A stretch of 17,829 bases of DNA, taken from contig CAZJJY010000007.1 in assembly GCA_964546445.1 (NCBI GenBank), forward strand, positions 1-17,829, given 5' to 3'. The first letter of the stretch is position 1, and the number at the start of each line of letters is the position of its first letter. Shown piece after piece: positions 6,463 through 13,612 of this stretch. The stretch is from CAZJJY01 sp964546445. Its GTDB lineage: Bacteria; Patescibacteriota; Microgenomatia; PFEM01; JAPLYW01. The notes below the pieces were generated by a model, which searched no databases, was not told the DNA's origin, and saw nothing but the letters and a program-made list of their open reading frames with translations. A program made the translations under genes and the position numbers.

Positions 6463-6888
6463 TTATTCCTCTGTTTCCTCGTTCTCGTTTTCTTCTTCTT
6501 TCTGAGATTCAGACTTAGGTTTTTCTTTCTGGTCTCTTTTTCCACCTAAGATGAAACCAATGATAATAGCTAAGAAGGCAATAACTAATCCAAAAGTTGC
6601 CATTTGCCATATATTAGTTGGAGAGCCCCCTTTTTCTATAGAAATAGCTGTACTCTTTCCTTCATTTGAAATGACTCCTTCATTTTCTTCAGTGCCTTCT
6701 TCCATAATCGTTGGTGTAGCTGTTGGTTCTGGGGTAGGGGTTGATGTGGGAGTTGGAGTAGGTGTATCTGTAGGCGTTAATGTAGGACTGAGAGGCAGAG
6801 GATCATCGATAATAGCACTTACTTTAAAAGGAAAAAGAAAGAAAGTTAAGGCAACGATGATAAAGCCTAATTTAACTTTATTCGCCAT
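6463..6888 (-). CDS. Pro/Thr-rich membrane-anchored surface protein
   Basis: The 141-residue protein has an N-terminal signal or anchor helix (about 5-25, ending KVSA). A low-complexity Pro/Thr stretch follows (about 31-60) in which TP dipeptides repeat, then an acidic linker. A second transmembrane helix (about 93-114, ending GFILGG) leads to a charged Glu/Lys-rich tail. The architecture fits a small wall-spanning stalk or spacer protein. No enzymatic motif is visible and no sorting signal is present. Its promoter lies between it and tRNA-Pro, and its mRNA is probably leaderless. Family unknown. Confidence 0.7.
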   Translation of the reverse strand: MANKVKLGFIIVALTFFLFPFKVSAIIDDPLPLSPTLTPTDTPTPTPTSTPTPEPTATPTIMEEGTEENEGVISNEGKSTAISIEKGGSPTNIWQMATFGLVIAFLAIIIGFILGGKRDQKEKPKSESQKEEENENEETEE

Positions 6889-6897
6889 TTGTCGACA

Positions 6898-6925
6898 ATT
6901 ATAGAACTTTGAGTTAATAAGTCAA
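6898..6925 (-). promoter_or_regulatory. Promoter of the Pro/Thr-rich protein gene
   Basis: TTGACT (6920-6925), 16-nt spacer and a perfect TATAAT (6898-6903) on the minus strand. Predicted start near 6891, 2-3 nt before the ATG at 6888. Confidence 0.7.
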
Positions 6926-6931
6926 GTTTTG

Positions 6932-7004
6932 TCGGGGTGGCGAGATTCGAACTCACGACCTCACGGTCCCAAACCGCGCGCTCTACCAACTGAGCTACAC
7001 CCCG
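6932..7004 (-). tRNA. tRNA-Pro (TGG)
   Basis: Acceptor CGGGGTG/CACCCCG, D-arm GCTC/GAGC, anticodon stem CGCGG/CCGTG (one wobble) around TTTGGGA (anticodon TGG), T-arm with TTCGAAT. The discriminator is A and CCA is not encoded. It starts 16 nt after tRNA-Leu on the same strand. Confidence 0.95.
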
Positions 7005-7020
7005 TTTCATTTTTATATTG

Positions 7021-7106
7021 TGCCGAGGGAGGGACTCGAACCCACACGGTGTATTATCACCAAGAGATTTTAAGTCTCTCGCGTCTGCCAATTTCGCCAC
7101 CTCGGC
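7021..7106 (-). tRNA. tRNA-Leu (TAA)
   Basis: Acceptor GCCGAGG paired with the 3' end, anticodon stem AGAGA/TCTCT around CTTAAAA (anticodon TAA), a long class II variable arm and T-loop TTCGAGT. The discriminator is A and CCA is not encoded. A TATAAT 10 nt upstream gives it its own promoter. Confidence 0.95.
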
Positions 7107-7116
7107 AAGTGTGCAT

Positions 7117-7122
7117 ATTATA
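7117..7122 (-). promoter_or_regulatory. -10 element of the tRNA-Leu/tRNA-Pro unit
   Basis: A perfect TATAAT on the minus strand places the start about 4 nt before tRNA-Leu. No good -35 is seen at the usual distance, because that place is occupied by the T-run of the upstream terminator. Confidence 0.55.
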
Positions 7123-7136
7123 TCAAAAAATCCATC

Positions 7137-7194
7137 AAAAAAGGAGTGGGGGAAAGAAAATATCGAGTTAACGATAAAATATTTTCCCCACTCC
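7137..7194 (-). terminator. Strong intrinsic terminator of the putative long RNA
   Basis: Minus-strand GGAGTGGGG (7186-7194) pairs with CCCCACTCC (7143-7151). The stem continues imperfectly to an inner TATCG/CGATA helix and ends in a run of six T (7137-7142). Read on the plus strand there is no T-run, so the signal is directional. It terminates transcripts coming from 8018 towards 7137. Confidence 0.85.
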
Positions 7195-8018
7195 GAGATG
7201 TTGATTATTAAAGTTTTTGTTAGAAATGATTTTTTTCTAAAAAGACTTTAATTAATCATTAAGGTATAAAAGAAAAAATATAGATCGTTAGTGATTTATA
7301 TTTACATTTTTCTTTTTGCTTTTATAAAAAATTGGTCGGGAGTCCAAGGGTAACTTTTATTAATACATTAATCCTAATTATTAATAATATAAACATACAA
7401 GAAATAAAATCGATAATATTGAAATGATAATTTCAATTACATCTTTATTTTTTTATCCCTAGTAAGACTCCCGATGTCTAAATTTAAAATAATATTTCTG
7501 TTTTATTTTAAAGTACAATTAAATAGATTTAAAATATTTAGGGAGAGAAGAATGTCTGATTTTATTAAAAAATAAAAGAAAATTATTCTTCTCTCAACCA
7601 CATTTTTTAGGGAATTAGAACAATCCCTTTGATCACAGCGTGCTGTGATTTGGAAATCAAATATTACCTAGTTAGTTTAAACATTTGTTTTCCCCTAAGG
7701 TGGTCTAAATCCCTTCTTCTTAATAGAAAGTTGCATTTTTCTTGTTTTGCTCCTTTCTCTCTTGCTTCATTTCAGATATTTAGTTTTATTTGTTCCTGTT
7801 GATTATCGCTTAGTATCATAATATATGTACTAGAGGCTATATCCTAAGGATCTATTTTACTAAATACCTTCTATTAATCCCCCTCAGACTAATAATCTAT
7901 TTAAATTTAAAGAACTTTTAGAGTAGAATTCGCTTGGTGCTATTGTTTGGCAGAATTCTACTACTAGTTCACAACTTTACTAATTATGAACACTCCATTA
8001 TTCCCAGTGATAGGAATA
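7137..8018 (-). ncRNA. Putative large structured noncoding RNA (about 880 nt)
   Basis: No frame above 40 codons here looks like a protein, yet the interval has a promoter at 8025-8053 and a strong terminator at 7137-7194 on the same strand. Helices seen by eye: 7922-7931 with 7953-7962 (10 bp), 7543-7553 with 7585-7595 (11 bp), 7336-7344 with 7466-7474 (9 bp, closing a domain of about 140 nt), 7632-7639 with 7642-7649, 7419-7425 with 7430-7436 (loop GATA), 7609-7613 with 7624-7628, and 7967-7971 with 7987-7991. tRNA-Leu follows 31 nt downstream. I looked for signatures of RNase P RNA, tmRNA and SRP RNA and found none. Size and tRNA adjacency recall the GOLLD/ROOL classes, but no sequence match is claimed. 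A decayed intergenic spacer is the alternative. Confidence 0.5.
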
Positions 8019-8024
8019 GCTCCA

Positions 8025-8053
8025 ATGATATCTCCACTATAAATAATTGTCAA
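8025..8053 (-). promoter_or_regulatory. Promoter of the putative long RNA
   Basis: A perfect TTGACA (8048-8053), 17-nt spacer and TATCAT (8025-8030) on the minus strand, overlapping the last codons of the YkgJ-like gene. Predicted start near 8018. Confidence 0.65.
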
Positions 8054-8399
8054 GTTTGTTTGATTTTTTACTTTTTTCTTTTTTTAAACTAGCTCGTTTC
8101 TTTTCAATTTGCTCAATCATTCTTTTAAATTTTTTTAAAGTTGAGGTACAGAGAAAATCTCTACAAGCCTGAGGTCTAATTCTATGAATAGAACATTTGT
8201 TTCTTTTGAGATAAATACAATTACCATTTTCTCTTTGTTTGAGAGTGTTCATTCCATATTTGGATACCTTATGGAAGTTATTTACTAAACCAAATTCTTC
8301 AAACTGAGTTTTATATTTGCCTGATTGATATTCTTTTTCAGTTAAATTTATTAAAAACAAAGAACAGCAAAGGCCACATTGAGAACATTTTTCTATCAT
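8037..8399 (-). CDS. YkgJ-family cysteine-cluster protein
   Basis: This 120-residue protein has the family's metal-binding pattern: CSQCGLCC (C5, C8, C11, C12), then C61, C69-S-I-H72, RPQAC79 and FLC84. Proteins of the YkgJ / CxxCxxCC family are thought to bind zinc or an iron-sulfur cluster through these residues. Their function is largely unproven. The C-terminus is a Lys-rich tail after a short helix. No good promoter or Shine-Dalgarno was recognised upstream. The 3' end carries the -35 of the putative long RNA. Confidence 0.8.
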   Translation of the reverse strand: MIEKCSQCGLCCSLFLINLTEKEYQSGKYKTQFEEFGLVNNFHKVSKYGMNTLKQRENGNCIYLKRNKCSIHRIRPQACRDFLCTSTLKKFKRMIEQIEKKRASLKKEKSKKSNKLDNYL

Positions 8400-8511
8400 A
8401 AATTTTGTTTTGGGTAGATTACTTTGTAATATCCTTATCCTTAAAATAATTATCTCACATCAAAGTTAGGAAGAGAACCTATTGATTATAAAAATAATTA
8501 TTTCTGCTAGC

Positions 8512-8540
8512 TTGCTTCAGATAATCATGTAGAATATAGA
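8512..8540 (+). promoter_or_regulatory. Candidate promoter for obg
   Basis: TTGCTT (8512-8517), 17-nt spacer and TATAGA (8535-8540) on the plus strand give a start near 8547. An alternative -10, TATATT (8550-8555), lies 9 nt before the ATG and would make the mRNA leaderless, but it lacks a -35. Confidence 0.35.
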
Positions 8541-8564
8541 TAGGAAGATTATATTCTAAAAATT

Positions 8565-9521
8565 ATGTTTATTACAGAAATTAATATTAAATTTATAGCT
8601 GGTAAAGGTGGCGATGGTAAGGTTTCTTTTTTTAAAACCAGAAGAGGTCCGGATGGCGGCAATGGTGGTAAGGGTGGAAATCTTTATGTTTTAGCCACCT
8701 CAGACATTTATGCTCTTAACAATTTAAGTAAAAGTGTTGAAATCAAAGCTGAAAATGGTCAGGATGGGATGGATAACAAAAAGAACGGAAGAAATGCTAG
8801 TGATTTGGAAGTCAAATTGCCAATTGGTACGGTTATTACTGATAAGGATACCAAAGAAGTTTTTGAAGTAATTAATAAAGATGATCGTTTTCAATTATGT
8901 AGTGGTGGCTTGGGAGGTTTAGGTAATTTTGAATATCGTTCTAGTCTTAATACAACTCCGAAATATGCTCAAAAAGGATTTAAAGGCCAGCAAAGAGATT
9001 TGGAAATTAATCTTAAGTTGATCGCTAATTATGGATTGATTGGTTTTCCTAATGCAGGTAAAAGCAGCCTCCTTAGAGAACTTACTTCTGCCAAACCTAA
9101 GATTGATAATTATCCTTTTACAACCCTTGAGCCCAATCTTGGGGTGCTAGATGAAAAAATCATTGCTGATATTCCTGGACTTATTAAGGGAGCTTCTAAA
9201 GGGAAAGGTTTAGGAATTAAATTTTTGAAACATATTGAAAGGGTTTCCGTTTTATTCCATTGTATCTCTTGTGAGACTGATGATCTTATAAAAAGATACC
9301 AAACAATTAGAGATGAACTAAAAGAATTTAACCCAAAGCTAATAGATAAGCAGGAAATAATTCTTCTTACTAAAACAGATTTAAAATCAGAAAAAGAGAT
9401 AAATCTTTACCTCAATGCTTTGAAGAGAACAAAAAAGCAAATTTTGCCTATATCTATTAATGATTGGGATAGTCTTGAAAAGTTAAAAAATCTTCTTGGT
9501 TCATTCAAACTAGGAGATTAG
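8565..9521 (+). CDS. obgE: Obg/CgtA ribosome-associated GTPase
   Basis: This 318-residue protein shows the glycine-rich Obg fold (about 1-150, with KGGDG and GGNGGKGGN) and then the GTPase domain. G1 is GFPNAGKSS (160-168), G2 is around TT186-187, G3 is DIPG (202-205) and G4 is TKTD (269-272) instead of the usual NKxD. The G5-like region is SIN near the end. Obg proteins act in late assembly of the large ribosomal subunit and in stringent control. The protein stops right after the G domain, so the variable C-terminal OCT domain is absent, as in many short Obg proteins. It is the only plus-strand gene here and converges on the GIY-YIG gene. Confidence 0.95.
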   Translation: MFITEINIKFIAGKGGDGKVSFFKTRRGPDGGNGGKGGNLYVLATSDIYALNNLSKSVEIKAENGQDGMDNKKNGRNASDLEVKLPIGTVITDKDTKEVFEVINKDDRFQLCSGGLGGLGNFEYRSSLNTTPKYAQKGFKGQQRDLEINLKLIANYGLIGFPNAGKSSLLRELTSAKPKIDNYPFTTLEPNLGVLDEKIIADIPGLIKGASKGKGLGIKFLKHIERVSVLFHCISCETDDLIKRYQTIRDELKEFNPKLIDKQEIILLTKTDLKSEKEINLYLNALKRTKKQILPISINDWDSLEKLKNLLGSFKLGD

Positions 9522-9559
9522 GATTATTCTCATTCGATTTTAGTTTGGCTGGGGAGATA

Positions 9560-9808
9560 TTATTTTTTTATCCAAAGTCTTTCTTTCTTTTCTCTTCTCC
9601 AACCTTTGATTTCTGCTTCTCTTCTTCTAGCTTCAAGTAGTGTATTAAATCTTTCTGAATATTTTAGTGTTACTGGTCTGCGAATTTTGGTGTAATGCGC
9701 TCCTCTTTTGGAACTATTGTGTTCTTTAAGCCTTCCTTTTAAGTTGTTAGTACAACCTGTGTAATAAGACTTATCAGCGCATTCGAGAATATAGACAATA
9801 AAAGACAT
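9560..9808 (-). CDS. GIY-YIG nuclease, UPF0213/YhbQ-like
   Basis: This 82-residue single-domain protein has the GIY-YIG signature as VYIL (5-8) and YYTG (15-18). Arg26 and His30 follow in GRLKEH, and the conserved EARRREAEIKGW segment (59-70) contains the metal-binding Glu. Length and C-terminal KGWRREKKERL match the stand-alone UPF0213 family, which has been linked to DNA repair or DNA end processing but is poorly characterised. A possible -10 (TACTAT) lies 6 nt before the ATG. Confidence 0.88.
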   Translation of the reverse strand: MSFIVYILECADKSYYTGCTNNLKGRLKEHNSSKRGAHYTKIRRPVTLKYSERFNTLLEARRREAEIKGWRREKKERLWIKK

Positions 9809-9848
9809 AATAAAATAGTATTAGTTTGACTCCATTATTAAAATATTT

Positions 9849-10994
9849 TTAATTATTTTTTTTCTTACCACCTTGAGGTAGGGAAAGTGTTTTGATATCA
9901 GGGAGTGCATTGCCCATAACGCCTTGTAGCTCACCATACATTCTTGATACGTTGAGTAGAACTTTCTTTATCTGCACTTCTCTTTTTTTCCAAACTCTTT
10001 CCATAGCTCTTTTTTCGTAATCGAGATCGTTTTGCATTTCATTTACTCCTTCGGCAAAGGATTCAAATCTATGTCTGAATGATTCGCTTTGTAAATAGTC
10101 ATAAAGAAATTCTAAATTTTCATCTTTATTGGCAGCTGTTTGTTTGGCTACGGCTAGATGAAGTACAGAACGTCTAAGAACACTCGCAAGAGGAATTGCT
10201 GATTTATATGAACAAACTATCACTCCTTCGGTTAGTTTAAAATCATTTATGTCAGGGGGTAAATTTATACTTATTAGAATAGCAAAGGTTGCACTTTCTG
10301 ATCTTGCATCTTCACGAAGTTTGCTTAGCCATTTAGGGGACCATTTCGCTCGTTTAGTTTCCCATAAGATAACACCTGCGACTCGACCTGATTTGCCTTT
10401 CACTTTTTGGATAATATCTCCACCTTGTTTGCCTTTTCCAACAGGGATAATTTCGTCATCAAGAAAAGTTTGTCCTAATAGATTTTCAAAGTCTAGTTCT
10501 AAGACCTCTCCCTGTAGTTGTTGAGAACCTTGCTTTCCTTTACTTTCAGCATCTTTAAGTGCCTTGGTCATATCGGCAATTTTCTTTTCGTATTCTGCAA
10601 GTTCGAGTTTATTTTTTTCTTGGATTTCCTCAACGGCAGCTTTTCTTATTTTTTCTCTTTCTTCATCAAGCTGACGTTCTTTTTTAAGTTCAAACTTCTC
10701 TTTATCTTCTTTGAGTTCTCTTTTTTCTTTTCTGATTTTTAATTCCTCATCTTCAGCTCTTTTTGCTCTGGCTTGAAGCTCCCCTATTTGATCTTCTTTA
10801 TCTTTTAGTTCTTTGGATAGTTTTTCCTGTATTTCTTTTTCAGCTTTTTTCTTAGCTTGATTTCTAACTTCTTCCAATTGTTGTTCAAACTTTTTTCCTT
10901 CTTCCAGTCGAATTGTCTCTTCAAACTGATGTTTTAAAGCATCAGAAATTTCTATTTCTGCACCACAATTTTTACATTTAATTATATTCTTCAT
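9849..10994 (-). CDS. DUF2130 coiled-coil, PD-(D/E)XK nuclease-like protein
   Basis: The 381 residues begin with a short CKNCG knuckle (C7, C10). A long Glu/Lys-rich coiled coil follows (about 20-155), then a globular domain containing GGD (D193) and WETK (E212, K214). The D...ExK arrangement is that of PD-(D/E)XK nucleases and fits DUF2130, whose proteins are predicted DNA-acting enzymes of unknown role. The RAKWSPKWLSKL segment after the motif is typical of the family. The C-terminus is basic and helical. It shares its strand with the JAMM-like gene upstream, separated by a gap that holds a 23-codon frame. Confidence 0.85.
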   Translation of the reverse strand: MKNIIKCKNCGAEIEISDALKHQFEETIRLEEGKKFEQQLEEVRNQAKKKAEKEIQEKLSKELKDKEDQIGELQARAKRAEDEELKIRKEKRELKEDKEKFELKKERQLDEEREKIRKAAVEEIQEKNKLELAEYEKKIADMTKALKDAESKGKQGSQQLQGEVLELDFENLLGQTFLDDEIIPVGKGKQGGDIIQKVKGKSGRVAGVILWETKRAKWSPKWLSKLREDARSESATFAILISINLPPDINDFKLTEGVIVCSYKSAIPLASVLRRSVLHLAVAKQTAANKDENLEFLYDYLQSESFRHRFESFAEGVNEMQNDLDYEKRAMERVWKKREVQIKKVLLNVSRMYGELQGVMGNALPDIKTLSLPQGGKKKNN

Positions 10995-11024
10995 TTTAGC
11001 TAAGTAGGTTGATCTAAGCTCATT

Positions 11025-11096
11025 CTATCCTATTTTTTGGTCTTTTTCTAGCTGAGCAAGTCGATTATGGTTTACAATTATTTCCTTTTCCTTCAT
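11025..11096 (-). CDS. Possible 23-residue microprotein
   Basis: An ATG-initiated frame between the JAMM-like and DUF2130 genes encodes a hydrophilic, helix-prone peptide beginning MKEKEIIVNHNRLAQLEKD. It starts 14 nt after the JAMM-like stop and ends 31 nt before DUF2130. The amino-acid make-up resembles real coding sequence, but the frame is short and has no Shine-Dalgarno. It could be a remnant of a longer gene. Confidence 0.25.
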   Translation of the reverse strand: MKEKEIIVNHNRLAQLEKDQKIG

Positions 11097-11109
11097 TTTA
11101 ACAAATTAT

Positions 11110-11673
11110 TTAATATAACAATGTTGCCAACTTTTCATCATTTAATTTTTTCCAAGAATAAACTTCAAATATTGCCCCGATATCTTCCAAAAATTGTAGA
11201 TACTCTTGTATCTTATGTTTATTAAATGATCTGCCTCTTACTATTTCCATTTCAAGTCTTTGTTTGGTTTTTGGTTCGACTGCCTGATATTTAGTTATAC
11301 CATTTTGAGAGACGATAAAATTCTTTGACAGTGGTGAACAATTTAAAAAATCCCTCATACTGGGTATAGCCTCGGCATTTTTGATTCCCTTTTCTTCGTG
11401 AGGGTGTGAGTGCAACAAGATGTCTGAATTTTGAGGCATAATCCATGACGGCACTCCATGATCACTAGCTTTAATCACAAACCATCGAGGTTTTTGGTAG
11501 ACTAATCCTGTTTCATCAGAAACTTTAGGAAGCCATTTTAAGAAGTTAATATCAGGAGGTTTTATAAGTTCTCCGACTTCCAATTTTTCAAATGGTTTTA
11601 ATAAAAATTCTTTTGGCTCCACAATAGGTGGATCATTTGGTCTACCTATTTGTTCAATATTCATGGTCGTCAT
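11110..11673 (-). CDS. JAMM/MPN-like putative metalloprotease
   Basis: The middle of this 187-residue protein reads LLHSHPHEE (H88, S89, H90), then PSMRD (S105, D108), then IVSQNGITKY. That is the order of the zinc ligands and Ser in the JAMM motif (HxH...SxxD) of MPN-domain isopeptidases and of RadC/JAB relatives. The spacing from HxH to Ser is 14 residues instead of about 7, so this would be a divergent member. A Glu earlier in the chain would be needed to complete the site, and I cannot identify it with certainty. The N-terminal 60 residues are unassigned. An ATP-grasp gene lies 84 nt upstream on the same strand. Confidence 0.45.
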   Translation of the reverse strand: MTTMNIEQIGRPNDPPIVEPKEFLLKPFEKLEVGELIKPPDINFLKWLPKVSDETGLVYQKPRWFVIKASDHGVPSWIMPQNSDILLHSHPHEEKGIKNAEAIPSMRDFLNCSPLSKNFIVSQNGITKYQAVEPKTKQRLEMEIVRGRSFNKHKIQEYLQFLEDIGAIFEVYSWKKLNDEKLATLLY

Positions 11674-11757
11674 TAATGATTTTAGAATTGCTAATCTGGG
11701 AAGAATTATATCTTATTCTGAGATTGTTTACCAAAAATCTGAACAATTAATAAAAAT

Positions 11758-12966
11758 TTAATTATTTTTTAACGTCGCCAAACTATTTATTAACACTGGA
11801 TATTCACTAGTTCTTGGAATATCTAATGGTGAAGTTGTTATCGTTTTTCTTTTAAAATTATTCTTTGACAGATTAATCCTTCTTGCTATTTCTTTTATAA
11901 TAATTCTTATCAGTTTTTTGGATTCAATTTCATTTTCTTTGATTAACAGATTCCAGTCCAATCCTGGTCCAGTATTTGCTTCTAGAAGATAAGGGTTGCC
12001 ATTGTTACTGATTATAAAATCAAAAGCAATTAGATAAGATCTTTTGCCTAAAATTTCAGCAATATTTTTTGAAACTGCGATCACTTTTGAAGGGATTTTG
12101 TTTTTTGGTATGTATTTTAACACTCCACCTTTGTGTTCATTGCAAAGAAAGTTTCCTTTACTTGCCATTCTGATATATGTTTGAACAATTTTTCCCCCAA
12201 GGTATATTAGTCTGATATCAGTTGAAACAGGAGAATTTTGATAGTAAAATCCCTTATCAAATTTTACAAATGCTTGAATAATAAATGATATTCTTTGATG
12301 TTTTTTTATTAATGCAGTCATTGAATCAGATTGATTATCTTTAAATTTATAGACGCTTCTTCCTCCAGCTCCAAATCTGTCCTTCATGATGATTTCGTCT
12401 GTAAAATCATCTCTATATGGATGGTTGGCTATTTTTTCTTTTAGTAATTGACACTTTTTATTAATTTCTTTTTTTGTATTACCGTTGATGGCTATTGTGG
12501 GAATAGAAAATTTATGAAATTTATCATAGGTTTTTTGTTTGTCAAAACAAAGGTTAAAAATATATGGGTTGTTAAAAGGTTTGATCCTTTTTGAAGAAAA
12601 AAACAATTTACGTCTTAATTTAATTCCTTTACTTTTTGGAGAGAATTTGTCAAAAATTATTTTTGAAAAACATTTTTTACGGACTTTTATCCAAATCTTA
12701 TTTTTGAAAAGCCAATAACTTTGACATTCACCCGCACCGATAATGTCAGCGGATGTTGTAAAAGCCGTTTTTAAATTGTTTTTTTGACAAGTTTCTAAAA
12801 AATAACTATAAACGAGGTTATAGTTCTCACTACCACAATTTTTAGAGAATGGTGCAATGACATTTTTAGATAAAGAATTGGCACTAGTAGCAACTCTTTC
12901 AGAATAGACAACCAATAAATCAAATGTTGTAATTTTGTCCATAATAAAATTTTTCTGATAAGGCAC
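11758..12966 (-). CDS. ATP-grasp ligase-like protein (RimK/YheCD type)
   Basis: From a GTG at 12966 the protein is 402 residues. The ATG at 12942 (residue 9) is an alternative start, and neither has a Shine-Dalgarno. The C-terminal half has ATP-grasp landmarks: MKDRFGAGGRSV (K195, then a glycine loop 199-202), TDIRLIYLGGKI (D250, R252), FDFII (D317) and LLEANTGPGL (E329, N331, magnesium ligands). Such enzymes activate a carboxylate with ATP and join it to an amine or thiol. Substrates here are unknown. The basic N-terminal half resembles no domain I recognise. The likely -10 (TATAAT) is at 13021-13026. Confidence 0.75.
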   Translation of the reverse strand: MPYQKNFIMDKITTFDLLVVYSERVATSANSLSKNVIAPFSKNCGSENYNLVYSYFLETCQKNNLKTAFTTSADIIGAGECQSYWLFKNKIWIKVRKKCFSKIIFDKFSPKSKGIKLRRKLFFSSKRIKPFNNPYIFNLCFDKQKTYDKFHKFSIPTIAINGNTKKEINKKCQLLKEKIANHPYRDDFTDEIIMKDRFGAGGRSVYKFKDNQSDSMTALIKKHQRISFIIQAFVKFDKGFYYQNSPVSTDIRLIYLGGKIVQTYIRMASKGNFLCNEHKGGVLKYIPKNKIPSKVIAVSKNIAEILGKRSYLIAFDFIISNNGNPYLLEANTGPGLDWNLLIKENEIESKKLIRIIIKEIARRINLSKNNFKRKTITTSPLDIPRTSEYPVLINSLATLKNN

Positions 12967-13057
12967 AAAACAAATATTAAATAGAAAGGAGAAATATTTT
13001 TTATGTGGTTAACTTCTTGAATTATACAATTTATTGCGGTTTATAGCTAGGTTAGCT

Positions 13058-13483
13058 TTATTTGCTGGAGTTTTTTTTAGATGCTCTTGCCCTCTTTTTA
13101 ACAACGGCTATTGGTTTTTCGGTTTGAATCTCTATTTCCTTTTCGATTTTTGGTTCTTTCAATGGTTTTGTTACTACAGGTTTTAACATCTCCAGAATTT
13201 TATCAAGCTTGGAATTTATTATCTCAATCTGTGCGTTGTTTTGAGGTTGTCGATTGTTTCTGTCTTCAGATCTTCTTGGACTTGAACCGCCACCCTTTTT
13301 TTCAAAACACTCACTACAAAAAACTGGTTTACCGCTAGTTGGTTTAAATGGTAGTTGACAGTCTTTTCCACATTCACTACAAACTGCACTATACATTTGT
13401 CTGTCTCCACCCCGACCCCCAAAGCTTCGTCTCGAAAAATTATCCCTACCACCAGATCTGTTATCTCTATCAAAGTTTCCCAT
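13058..13483 (-). CDS. CxxC-x17-CxxC zinc-ribbon protein
   Basis: This 141-residue protein begins with an Arg/Gly/Asn/Phe-rich disordered stretch (about 1-30) like RNA-binding RGG tails. It then carries CSEC (C35, C38) and CSEC (C56, C59) separated by exactly 17 residues, with PFKPTSGKPVFC between. This matches the CxxC-x17-CxxC domain common in Patescibacteria. A short amphipathic helix (about 87-100, INSKLDKILEML) and a Lys-rich tail follow. Nucleic-acid binding is a reasonable inference, but no activity is known. A TACAAT preceded by TGC lies 5 nt before the ATG. Confidence 0.8.
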   Translation of the reverse strand: MGNFDRDNRSGGRDNFSRRSFGGRGGDRQMYSAVCSECGKDCQLPFKPTSGKPVFCSECFEKKGGGSSPRRSEDRNNRQPQNNAQIEIINSKLDKILEMLKPVVTKPLKEPKIEKEIEIQTEKPIAVVKKRARASKKNSSK

Positions 13484-13581
13484 ATGTTATTGTAGCACAT
13501 CCCTTAACCTTATTCCTAGAAGAAAACAAGAGGTTTGTATTTTTATTGATAAAATATATTTAACTCCTATTCTAAAATTAC

Positions 13582-13612
13582 AAAAAAGCCTCATCTATTT
13601 TAATTAATGAGG
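13582..13612 (-). terminator. Intrinsic terminator of the small membrane-protein gene
   Basis: Minus-strand CCTCAT (13607-13612) pairs with ATGAGG (13589-13594), followed by CTTTTTTG. The gene's TAA stop (13604-13606) lies in the loop, so the last codon forms part of the stem. Confidence 0.75.

Noticed and set aside
6721..6780. The TP-rich stretch as a DNA minisatellite or CRISPR-like array
   Set aside because: It is in-frame low-complexity coding sequence with short codon repeats and no spacer-repeat architecture.
6551..6904. 117-codon plus-strand frame opposite the Pro/Thr-rich gene
   Set aside because: Its Val/Gly repeats are the mirror of the Pro/Thr codons. The minus-strand frame has a signal peptide, membrane helix and promoter.
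6240..7251. Several frames of 70-80 codons across the tRNA genes on both strands
   Set aside because: They translate tRNA sequence (for example the TRTCNLFL and DSNSRP patterns are T-arm translations) and have no independent support.
7720..7850. Two tiny tandem frames (15 and 16 residues, the second MKQERKEQNKKNATFY) within the putative long RNA
   Set aside because: Too short, no Shine-Dalgarno or leaderless promoter, and they overlap the proposed structured RNA. Chance frames of this size are expected.
7137..8018. RNase P RNA, tmRNA or SRP RNA as identity of the long RNA
   Set aside because: I looked for the P4 core GAGGAAAGTCC, the tmRNA TTCGA arm with tag frame, and the SRP GGAAGGAAGC core on both strands and saw none.
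13219..13500. 93-codon minus-strand frame overlapping the CxxC-x17-CxxC gene
   Set aside because: It is a shifted-frame shadow. The other frame has the zinc motif at exact family spacing.
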